Translations under genes and position numbers: made by a program
Assembly (NCBI RefSeq): GCF_900103825.1
Contig: NZ_FNIF01000002.1
Coordinates: 819,304-883,303, forward strand
DNA length: 64,000 nt
Reading direction: 5' to 3'
Source: Paenibacillus sp. yr247
GTDB lineage: Bacteria; Bacillota; Bacilli; Paenibacillales; NBRC-103111
Part shown: positions 42,926 through 50,698 of the stretch, piece after piece
Numbering within the stretch: position 1 is the stretch's first letter
How the letters are laid out: every line of letters begins with the position of its first letter
The notes under the pieces: generated by a model
The model's input: the letters and a program-made list of their open reading frames with translations, nothing else
Databases searched by the model: none
What the model was told of the DNA's origin: nothing

Positions 42926-43042
42926 TTATTGTTGCTCCAAGTTGCGTATTTCATTCGGTATCACGCCGAGGATCCGGTCAATTTCATGCTGAATTCGTGT
43001 AATTCCCTCTTCGCAGGCAGGCAGATGGATCTCATCTTCCAT
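42926..43042 (-). CDS. very small hypothetical protein
   Basis: 38 residues, MEDEIHLPACEEGITRIQHE and IDRILGVIPNEIRNLEQQ, with a pattern that looks helical or coiled-coil. AAAGGAGG lies about 15 bases before the ATG, longer than usual. The next small gene follows on the same strand. It is not a clear Spo0E-family member, because the SQ-x-LD motif is absent. Confidence 0.4.
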   Translation of the reverse strand: MEDEIHLPACEEGITRIQHEIDRILGVIPNEIRNLEQQ

Positions 43043-43284
43043 TTCTTTTAACTCGTCCCTCCTTTGACATAAAACCGTGCAATTTGTTGAAACTCTCCCT
43101 TTATACAAATTTAACTAAAAATTAGAAAAAATTGGTTGACACAGAAAACGTTGATCCTTTAATATTGAAATTCTGAAGCCTTCAACTGACTAGGAAATGA
43201 TCATTTATACATCATATGGAAAACCATGAAAACATTGATTAAAACACAATGATAACCATACTACAGGACAACGGGTGAGGTCTT

Positions 43285-44110
43285 ATGCATAATGATAAAT
43301 TAATTTTGGATTTGGGAAGTCAAGCTGCCAAAGTGTTCAGGAAATTAAACGATCGGATTGAACAAGTAGATGTTCTCACATGGGAACTCTCGGAGAGCGG
43401 GGTTAGCCTCCCGTCCATTGAAGGTAAATTAAAGTCTTTACTTTCTACGCAGGGCTCCTTTCTCGAAGGGCTTGAGCAAGGAACCGTGGAGGCTATCAGT
43501 TTGGAAGAAATGCGAAAATCACCACACCTCTTCGGACACATGGAGGAAGTATGCAGGAATCTGAAAATTGCTTACAGAACCATTGGCCAGAAAGAGGCGG
43601 CTGAAATGCTGAAGAAGGCCATTGCCGAGTCAGATATCCCCAATCATCTTGATGTCATCAATGCCGACGGAGACAGCATTCAAATTATCACGAATGTGTG
43701 CGAAGCTCCTTATCAGATTCCTTTTGGTATATCGGATCTGAATCAACAATTTAATTTACTTGGGCCGCCGAATCAAAGGCAGATTGCCACTTGCATCAAA
43801 TGGATCTCCTCCCGCTTACCGGCAACGTTAGAAAAGTTCGCTTATACCGGCAAAAACGTATCTGCTTCATTTCCTAGTCGAGCTTGAGCATGATCTCTAC
43901 TGTCAAAGAAGTGACTTTACCTTGCTCGCAAAACAATTAGCAGCGATGGACCTCCAAGCCTTAGAAGCAAAATCCCCCTTTGATCCCAAATGGATGCATG
44001 GGGTTATTGCCTCTAACTGTGTGGTTCTTGCTGGCCTGATCAAATCAGGCACCACCAAATTCATGCCATCCGACCTGAATATCACCCATGGTTTAATAAA
44101 TCAATTATAA
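43285..44110 (+). pseudogene. frameshifted hypothetical gene
   Basis: The frame from ATG 43285 runs 200 codons to KNVSASFPSRA and then a stop. In the +1 frame from the same point, coding continues without a break as KTYLLHFLVELEHDLYCQRS and 70 further residues to a stop at 44110. The switch falls on the A-run AAAAA at 43852-43856 (GGCAAAAACG), so one A has been gained. Repaired, it would be a protein of about 274 residues. Either a recent loss-of-function mutation or a sequencing error in the homopolymer. No family was recognised. Confidence 0.75.
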
Positions 44111-44126
44111 GTTCATAAACGTAATG

Positions 44127-44152
44127 AAAGGGTGTCCTAAGGCACCCTTTTT
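44127..44152 (+). terminator. intrinsic terminator
   Basis: AAAGGGTG-TCCTAAGG-CACCCTTTTT, after the frameshifted gene. Confidence 0.85.
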
Positions 44153-44213
44153 CGAATTGGACGAAGACTTAACCTAAATTTGATATTTGAAAATATTCCC
44201 ATTACTCATTCTT

Positions 44214-44251
44214 GTATTATATAATACAGTTTGAACATTATTTGTAATTAC
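44214..44251 (+). promoter_or_regulatory. palindromic operator candidates upstream of oxidoreductase
   Basis: A perfect palindrome, GTATTATATAATAC (44214-44227), is followed by a second, TGTAATTACA (44242-44251), within 60 bases of the ATG. Either could bind a MarR- or TetR-type regulator; none is encoded next to it. Confidence 0.4.
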
Positions 44252-44270
44252 ATATGAGATAGGTGGGTCA

Positions 44271-45269
44271 ATGAGTATGGCAAAAACAATGAAAGCCGCG
44301 CTGATCAAGTCATACAGCGGGGTTTCAGGAATTGAGTTCGGTGAAACGCTGATTCCAGAGATAGATAGTAACGAAGTACTCATCAAAGTTCACACGGCCT
44401 CCATTAACCCAGCCGACTTATTATTTCTTCATGGGAATTATGGCATTACGCGAGCATTGCCCTCTGTTGGTGGGATGGAAGGATGCGGTACGGTCGTCGC
44501 AACAGGGAATAGTCTCATAGCACGTATGTTAAAAGGGAAGCGTGTAGCCTTTGTTTCTGAGGTTTTCGGCTCCTGGTCGGAATATACGAAGGCAAGCGCT
44601 ATGACCTGTATGGTCCTGCCTGACCACGTATCGGACGAGCAGGGTGCTGTCTTCTTCGTGAATCCAGCGAGTGCCATGGCGATGGTGAAGATAGCCAAGC
44701 AGCACAAATCCAAAGCGATCGTTCAAACGGCTGGTGCCAGCGCACTCGGCAGAATCTTAATGAAACTCGGCAAAGCGCAAGGTATTCCTGTTATTAGTGT
44801 TGTCCGCAAAGAAGAACAGGAGCATCTCCTAAGAGAAATCGGCGGACAGTATGTCGTTAACAGCAGCTCGTCAACCTTCGAGGAGGAATTGAAGAGAAAG
44901 TCTCATGAGCTGGGTGCTTCGGTGTGTTTTGATGCCGTAGGCGGCGATTTGACAGGCCGAGTGCTTTCGGCACTCCCGGATGGTTCATCCCTCTTTCAAT
45001 ACGGTCTACTAGGAGGAAACACGACAACGATCAATGCCGATGATCTTGTTTTCCGCAAGAAGCGTATAAGCGGGTTCTGGGCTTCCGATTGGGTGAAAAC
45101 ACAATCTATCTTTGAACTTCTAGCGCTGCAAGGCTCGATGAAAAAATCGATCGGATCGCATATCCAAACCGAGATCAGCCAAACCTTCCCGTTGAATCAA
45201 ACTGTTGAGGCCATCCAGCAGTATGCGGTAAATATGACTTCAGGGAAAGTGCTTTTGCAGCCTGTATAG
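44271..45269 (+). CDS. quinone-oxidoreductase-like MDR-family dehydrogenase
   Basis: Protein of 332 residues of the medium-chain dehydrogenase/reductase superfamily. It shows the catalytic-domain signature IKVHTASINPADLLFLHGNYG near 40-60, GMEGCGTVVATG near 70, and the NADP-binding Rossmann core IVQTAGASALGRILMKLGKAQGIPVISVVR near 150-180. Zn-ligand cysteines are lacking, so it is the quinone oxidoreductase type. ATAGGTGGG precedes the ATG. Confidence 0.85.
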   Translation: MSMAKTMKAALIKSYSGVSGIEFGETLIPEIDSNEVLIKVHTASINPADLLFLHGNYGITRALPSVGGMEGCGTVVATGNSLIARMLKGKRVAFVSEVFGSWSEYTKASAMTCMVLPDHVSDEQGAVFFVNPASAMAMVKIAKQHKSKAIVQTAGASALGRILMKLGKAQGIPVISVVRKEEQEHLLREIGGQYVVNSSSSTFEEELKRKSHELGASVCFDAVGGDLTGRVLSALPDGSSLFQYGLLGGNTTTINADDLVFRKKRISGFWASDWVKTQSIFELLALQGSMKKSIGSHIQTEISQTFPLNQTVEAIQQYAVNMTSGKVLLQPV

Positions 45270-45282
45270 AGCTGATAATAAG

Positions 45283-45322
45283 AACAAGCGCATGCGCCAA
45301 GTTGGCAGCATACGCTTGTTTG
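45283..45322 (+). terminator. intrinsic terminator
   Basis: AACAAGCG-ATGC-GCC and GGC-GCAT-CGCTTGTT pair with small bulges around AAGTT. It lies between the oxidoreductase and the convergent antiporter gene. Confidence 0.75.
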
Positions 45323-45341
45323 ATTGATACCGCCTTAAACG

Positions 45342-46523
45342 CTAGCTAACCTTTAATTTGGATACCAACTTGCTAATCGTAGTGCCCTGAATCAAAAGAG
45401 AAAAGACCACATTGCTAAAAGTCATGGCTAACAACAAATCCCGGCCTTCAAAGGAGGGTGAAATACTCAAGATCAGCGCAATGGATAAGGAACCCTTCAG
45501 CCCGCCCCAAGCAATAATCGGCTTCCAAGCACTTGGGATCGAACGGTCCATGAGCAGACTAACATAGACTGCAATAAATCTCGCAACGATAACGATTAGA
45601 ATGCTCCCGCCAATCTCCAACCATTTGTCCGTAAAATTAATATTCGAAATTTCTAGCCCTACCATTAGGAAGATTAACGCATTGGCTATAAAAGCAATCG
45701 TTTCCCAAAAGGAGTCCATCTTCTCAAGTGTAAGATCTGACATTCCGATTTTTTTCCCATAAGTCCCTAAGAGCAACCCGGCAAATACGACGGAGATCAC
45801 CCCAGATAGGTGAAACATTTCTGCGATTTCAAAGACCCCGTAGAACAGAACGATGGAAAGCCCGATTTCTACCAAGTAATTATCGATTTTCGCAGTAATT
45901 TTCGAGGCAATGAACCCTCCCGCCACACCAATGATTATGCCGCCGAGGACCACCTTGACGAACGCCAAAGACCCTACCATGATCCCCGAAATACTGAGCA
46001 CCGTAGTAACGGCTGCAATCTTGAATAATACAACGGCCACACCATCATTGGCTAGGCTTTCCCCTTCAACGATCGTGGATAACTTATGATTTAATCCCAT
46101 GGTTTTAAATATACTTAACACCGACACAGGGTCTGTCGCGGCCATAAGTGCCCCAAACACAAGGGATTTCTGCAAAGAAAGACCTAATAGAACGTTACAA
46201 AGTCCAGCGATAAGTACAAAAGTAATGAACGTGCCTAACAAAGACAGTAAAAGAATCGGTCGCTTATTGGCTTTTAATTCTTGAAAATGCAGCTTCAGTG
46301 CCGCATCCCCAATTAAAGCAGACAGAAAAATAAGAATAACAGCGGTTTGAAAAACGTGATCTGAAGCGACATGCGTTTTGATATCTTTCAGTGCGGGAAT
46401 CGGTATGATCCCTAGCAGAAGCCCGGCTATTACAAGCAAAGTTGGATATGGTTGCTTCAACTTATCCGCTATAAAGGCGATTGCCACTGCAATAGCCAGC
46501 AATACTAGCCAGTACTGGATCAT
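45342..46523 (-). CDS. cation:proton antiporter, CPA1 family
   Basis: Protein of 393 residues with about 12 predicted membrane helices. The CPA1 ion-path motif ATDPVSV is near residue 137, and VEGESLANDGVAVVLF near 160 has the family's GESLxND. A later WGGLKGSLSIALIL fits the GLRG-type helix. It probably exchanges Na+ or K+ for protons. It lies downstream of RNase J on the same strand, separated by a hairpin, and could be independently expressed. Confidence 0.9.
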   Translation of the reverse strand: MIQYWLVLLAIAVAIAFIADKLKQPYPTLLVIAGLLLGIIPIPALKDIKTHVASDHVFQTAVILIFLSALIGDAALKLHFQELKANKRPILLLSLLGTFITFVLIAGLCNVLLGLSLQKSLVFGALMAATDPVSVLSIFKTMGLNHKLSTIVEGESLANDGVAVVLFKIAAVTTVLSISGIMVGSLAFVKVVLGGIIIGVAGGFIASKITAKIDNYLVEIGLSIVLFYGVFEIAEMFHLSGVISVVFAGLLLGTYGKKIGMSDLTLEKMDSFWETIAFIANALIFLMVGLEISNINFTDKWLEIGGSILIVIVARFIAVYVSLLMDRSIPSAWKPIIAWGGLKGSLSIALILSISPSFEGRDLLLAMTFSNVVFSLLIQGTTISKLVSKLKVS

Positions 46524-46555
46524 TGGATCCTCCCTCTAATTCATTTTCAAAACAT

Positions 46556-46594
46556 CAAGCGGATTCGACCTCATTCCGACAACGAATCCGCTTG
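46556..46594 (-). terminator. hairpin between RNase J and antiporter genes
   Basis: CAAGCGGATTCG pairs perfectly with CGAATCCGCTTG around a 15-base loop. The T-run is weak (ATGTTTTG), so readthrough into the antiporter gene is possible. Confidence 0.6.
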
Positions 46595-46600
46595 GTATGA

Positions 46601-48268
46601 TTAGAATTCCGTAATTATCGTGAGAATGATGGGTCTCCTACCGGTTTTTTCATAAAAGTAACGTCCTAATACTTCTTTCACATTGATTTTAAGCGCATTC
46701 CATTGGTTCACTTTCTCTGCTTGCAGCCTGTTTATCGTTTCTGCTGCCAGTATACTCGCTTGATCGATCAAATCTTCCAACTCTCGTACATAGACAAAGC
46801 CACGGGAGATGATATCAGGACCCGACAAAATCTTGCCGTCGGTTTTACTAAGCAGGATGACCACAATTAAAATTCCTTCTTCGGAAAGCTGTTTACGGTC
46901 ACGTAAAACAATGTTCCCCACATCTCCTAAACCATCGACAAGGGTATTTCCCGCGGTGACTTTACGGCTTTGAGTTGCCGCCTCCTCTTTGATATCCACG
47001 ACATCCCCGTTATTCAGAATAAAAATATTAGCCGGGTCTATGCCAACTGCTTCGGCTAATTTACGGTGCTGATGCAGCATTCTAAACTCTCCGTGAATAG
47101 GAATAAAATACCTCGGTTTCATGAGCGTCAGCATTAATTTCAGCTCTTCTTGGCTGCCATGTCCAGAAACGTGCATGCCTGTAACTGAGCTTGAGCCATA
47201 AATCACTTCAGCTCCGAGGCTAAATAGATTGTCTACGGTACGCGAGACATTGCGTTCATTTCCCGGAATCGGGGATGAAGATAAAATAACCGTGTCTCCG
47301 CGCATGATTTCTACCTGTCGATAATTGGAACGAGATAAGCGGGATAATGCAGCCATCGGTTCTCCCTGACTACCGGTACATAGGATCGCTATCCGATCAG
47401 AAGGCAGACGATCAACTTCTCCCGCCTCGACCAGCATCCCTTCAGGGACAGTTAGATAGCCCAGCTCGGAAGCAATTCTCACTACATTCACCATACTACG
47501 GCCTAGTAAGGCTAATTTTCGATTCGTAGCCTCAGCGGCATCAATCACTTGCTGAAGTCTATGAACATTAGAGGCAAAAGTTGCTATGAACACTTTCTGC
47601 TTCGCTTTGTGGAATGCCTCTTCAATATGCTTACCTACATTACTTTCAGAAGGTGTGAAGCCAGGGCGCTCTGCATTCGTACTTTCTGAGAGTAGAAGTA
47701 AAACACCCTTCTGCCCAATCTCCGCCATCTTATGAATATCCGGGTATTGATTGTTGACCGGGGTCAAATCAAATTTGAAATCTCCCGTATGTACGACTGT
47801 TCCTTCAGGGGTATGAAACACAACCCCCAGGCAATCAGGGATACTATGGTTTGTTTTGAAAAAGGTTGAAGTGATATTCCCAAGCTCAATTTTCGAATTC
47901 GAGTCAATCTCCATTAATTCCGTATCTGCAAGCAGCCCCGCCTCTCTCAGTTTACCTTCAATGAGCCCTAGCGTTAACCGAGTTGCAAATATCGGCATAT
48001 TCAATTGTCTTCGAATGTAAGGAATGCCCCCGATATGATCTTCATGTCCGTGGGTGATAATCAAAGCGCGGACTTTATCACTATTCTCAAGCAAGTAGGT
48101 AATGTCGGGAACGATTAAATCAATGCCGAGCAAGCTTTCATCCGGAAACTTGGAACCGCAATCAATAACAATGATATCATTTTCATATTGTACCACATAC
48201 ATGTTTTTACCAATCTCATTGATGCCGCCTAAGGAGAAAACAGATAATTGACGATCTTTCTTGCCCAC
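46601..48268 (-). CDS. rnj: ribonuclease J
   Basis: Protein of 555 residues, usual for RNase J. The metallo-beta-lactamase core carries HGHEDHIGG near residue 75 and HTGDFKFD near 162, and the beta-CASP domain carries GRSMVNVVRIA and the SHGHGSQEE-type motif (VSGHGSQEELK near 368) and HGEFRM near 392. The C-terminal domain follows. The sequence is closer to RnjA than to RnjB in the parts I can judge (LGGINEIGKNMYVVQ). It is an endo- and 5'-exoribonuclease central to mRNA decay and rRNA processing. Confidence 0.93.
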   Translation of the reverse strand: MGKKDRQLSVFSLGGINEIGKNMYVVQYENDIIVIDCGSKFPDESLLGIDLIVPDITYLLENSDKVRALIITHGHEDHIGGIPYIRRQLNMPIFATRLTLGLIEGKLREAGLLADTELMEIDSNSKIELGNITSTFFKTNHSIPDCLGVVFHTPEGTVVHTGDFKFDLTPVNNQYPDIHKMAEIGQKGVLLLLSESTNAERPGFTPSESNVGKHIEEAFHKAKQKVFIATFASNVHRLQQVIDAAEATNRKLALLGRSMVNVVRIASELGYLTVPEGMLVEAGEVDRLPSDRIAILCTGSQGEPMAALSRLSRSNYRQVEIMRGDTVILSSSPIPGNERNVSRTVDNLFSLGAEVIYGSSSVTGMHVSGHGSQEELKLMLTLMKPRYFIPIHGEFRMLHQHRKLAEAVGIDPANIFILNNGDVVDIKEEAATQSRKVTAGNTLVDGLGDVGNIVLRDRKQLSEEGILIVVILLSKTDGKILSGPDIISRGFVYVRELEDLIDQASILAAETINRLQAEKVNQWNALKINVKEVLGRYFYEKTGRRPIILTIITEF

Positions 48269-48352
48269 CGAATAAGCCTCCCCATTATTTCATATTTTGC
48301 ATTAATTTTTCCATAATAGCGGTTACCTATACTGAGATTCTCTTGAAGCAAT

Positions 48353-48397
48353 AAAGAACCTCCAAAACCACGATGATAGTGGAAATGGAGGCTCTTT
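48353..48397 (-). terminator. terminator hairpin (CAAAACCACGATGA type)
   Basis: AAAGAACCTCC pairs with GGAGGCTCTTT, with CCAC/GTGG inside; the core CCAAAACCACGATGATAGTGG is nearly that of the hairpin at 33928-33963. It lies beyond kdpE and ends the leftward kdp operon. Confidence 0.8.
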
Positions 48398-48470
48398 ATA
48401 TCGTTTTTTACTATAGTATCGGTGCTCGCAAGCTGAAGAGCGAGAATTAACTGGCAGATGAAAGCCTAGC

Positions 48471-49166
48471 CTACTCCTGCCAAGCAAACCGGTATCCAAT
48501 CCCCGGCTCCGTAAGGATATATTTGGGCCTTGTCGGATCCTCCTCGATCTTTTTCCTTAAATGACCGACATAAACCCTTAGATACTGGCTATCTGATTCA
48601 TACTGTGAACCGCCCCAAACTTGTTTAAGCAATTGACGATGCGTCATCACGCGTCCGGCATTTAGGGCAAGCACTTTTAACAAATCATATTCGGTTGGTG
48701 TCAATTTGAGTTTCTCATTATCCAGCTCTACGCTTCGTTGGGATAAATCAATGACTAAACTCCCTAGTTTCAGCACCGGTTCGTCCTGCGTTTTGGCAAT
48801 ATGCCGTAAAGCAACACGCATGCGGGCCATAAATTCCCCCATGCCAAACGGCTTCGTCACATAATCGTCAGCTCCGCGGTCTAAAGCAGCCACCTTATCC
48901 TGTTCCTGATCTTGGGCGGTAAGTATAATGATAGGAACCTGCGACCATTCACGAATGTGCCTCAGTACCTCCATCCCCGTCATATCAGGCAAGCCCAGGT
49001 CTAATACAATGAGATCAGGACGTACCATCGTTGCCTGAAGCAAACCCTCTTGTCCAGTGGCGGCTTCAGCCGCTTCAAAGCCATGCGCATTTAAGGTAAC
49101 TCGCAATAATTTACGTATTTGCGGTTCGTCATCAATGATTAAGATTTTCGCTCCTGAAGTTGTCAT
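48471..49166 (-). CDS. kdpE: KdpE response regulator
   Basis: Protein of about 231 residues. The receiver domain at 1-120 has phosphoacceptor LIVLDLGLPDMTG near 53, and the OmpR-type winged helix at 130-231 has LTPTEYDLLKVLALNAGRVMTHRQLLKQVWG. It is the family that activates kdp transcription. It overlaps the kinase gene by about 35 bases. An in-frame ATG four codons earlier (49178) is also possible. Confidence 0.9.
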   Translation of the reverse strand: MTTSGAKILIIDDEPQIRKLLRVTLNAHGFEAAEAATGQEGLLQATMVRPDLIVLDLGLPDMTGMEVLRHIREWSQVPIIILTAQDQEQDKVAALDRGADDYVTKPFGMGEFMARMRVALRHIAKTQDEPVLKLGSLVIDLSQRSVELDNEKLKLTPTEYDLLKVLALNAGRVMTHRQLLKQVWGGSQYESDSQYLRVYVGHLRKKIEEDPTRPKYILTEPGIGYRFAWQE

Positions 49167-50694
49167 GTCCATTCCCATCTTTCTCAGCGAATTGTAAAGG
49201 TAAGCTTATACTAATAGCCGTACCCCGATTTTCGTTTTTCGTCGCAGCAATGTGCCCGCCATGTGCTTCCACAATACTTTTACAGATGGCAAGGCCTAGT
49301 CCTGTTCCGGGGATATGCTTGGTTAAATTACCTCTATAAAACTTTTCAAATACCATTTCAAAATCGCTGGGAGCAATGCCTGTTCCCTCATCCTTAATGG
49401 TCAATTCAAGCATTTCTCGGTTTTGTCCCGCTTCGATCACGATTTCGCTGCCTTCCGGCGAATACTTGATCGCATTACTGATCACATTGATCAGCACTTG
49501 TTCGATAAGAACTTCATCCAAGGGAATAGAGGGAAGCTCAGGAGCAAGTCGAATGCTTACCTTTCTTTGCTGCAAAGAATCTCTCAGCTGCGCTAGCGCT
49601 ACACCCACAACATCCTCGATGCCGCACCACTCTTTATTTAAACGCATCATACCGCTCTCAATCCGAACCATTCCCAGTAAGTTGCCTACCAGCCTATTCA
49701 TCCGTGTGGATCCCTCACGAATCGTAAGCAATAACTCTCGTCGATCTTCAGGACTAAATACGTCCTCGCCTTCTAGAAGTCCGGTTACGGAGCCAATGAT
49801 CGTTGCCAGTGGAGTTCGCAATTCGTGGGAAAGGGAGTCCAGCAGCGCAGTTCGCAGTTTTTCCGATTCGGCAGTCAGCTGCGCTACTTTCGCTTCATTG
49901 GCAAGTTTAACGCGAGATATCGCAACGGCTACCAGATCCGAGAGTGCTTCGATGATCCGAATAAGCTCCGGCATATCCGACATGTTTCTATCCCCAACAT
50001 GTACAGTTAATACACCGTGCACTTGACGATCTGTAGCTAAGGGGACGTGAAGATCCGATGACTCTCGCAAGGTTTGTGTACCTCTACCTGCGCGCGTATT
50101 ATGTTTGTAAACCCAAGCAGCGATGGACAAGTGCGATTCATCGCTGGCCCAAGCTTCACCCTCCTTCGAATAGGCTTCAAGCTGCTGTTCGCCCATCTGG
50201 TTTGGTAAAAGGATCGCAGCCTTAGCATCCAGCGTATCGGAAACATGCTGAACAATCTGAATCAGTAAAACGTCTAAGTCTGAAATCGCTGTAATCTTAC
50301 GACTTAACGCATACAGTGCAGCTGTGCTCGCTTCTTTCTGTTGTGCTTGATGGAATTGACTCCGCAGCTTTGAAGCAAGACTTGCTGTAAGGGCAGCCAC
50401 ACTTAAGAATACAATAAATGAAAGAATATAACGTAAATCGGCAACCGTTAGACTGAGGGTAGGAGGAACAAAAAAGAAATCAAAGGTCAAAACTCCTAAT
50501 CCCGCAGCGAAAAAGGATGGTCCCCTCCCCCATCGCACAGCACTAAACAGAACAGGAAATAAGTACAGAAGCGAAATATTTACTAAATCGAAATAAAGAT
50601 CAAAAGCTTTTAAAAGGATCGTTAGTAGGGCAATAAAAAGAGCTGTATTCAAATATGACTTCCAGCTTACCAATTCATCTGTTTTATTCATCAT
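49132..50694 (-). CDS. kdpD: KdpD C-terminal-type histidine kinase (split from KdpD-N)
   Basis: Protein of 520 residues corresponding to the C-terminal half of a standard KdpD: a short hydrophobic stretch of about four membrane helices (LFIALLTILLKAFDLYF to LSFIVFLSVAALTASLAS), a GAF-like domain near 130-250, a HisKA dimerisation helix with LSHELRTPLATIIGS (phospho-His near 298), and an HATPase domain with NVISNAIKYSPEGS, DEGTGIAPSDFEMVFEKFYRG, GTGLGLAICKSIVEAHGG. The N-terminal KdpD sensor is a separate gene, five bases upstream. Confidence 0.93.
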   Translation of the reverse strand: MMNKTDELVSWKSYLNTALFIALLTILLKAFDLYFDLVNISLLYLFPVLFSAVRWGRGPSFFAAGLGVLTFDFFFVPPTLSLTVADLRYILSFIVFLSVAALTASLASKLRSQFHQAQQKEASTAALYALSRKITAISDLDVLLIQIVQHVSDTLDAKAAILLPNQMGEQQLEAYSKEGEAWASDESHLSIAAWVYKHNTRAGRGTQTLRESSDLHVPLATDRQVHGVLTVHVGDRNMSDMPELIRIIEALSDLVAVAISRVKLANEAKVAQLTAESEKLRTALLDSLSHELRTPLATIIGSVTGLLEGEDVFSPEDRRELLLTIREGSTRMNRLVGNLLGMVRIESGMMRLNKEWCGIEDVVGVALAQLRDSLQQRKVSIRLAPELPSIPLDEVLIEQVLINVISNAIKYSPEGSEIVIEAGQNREMLELTIKDEGTGIAPSDFEMVFEKFYRGNLTKHIPGTGLGLAICKSIVEAHGGHIAATKNENRGTAISISLPLQFAEKDGNGHDNFRSENLNH

Positions 50695-50698
50695 GTCA

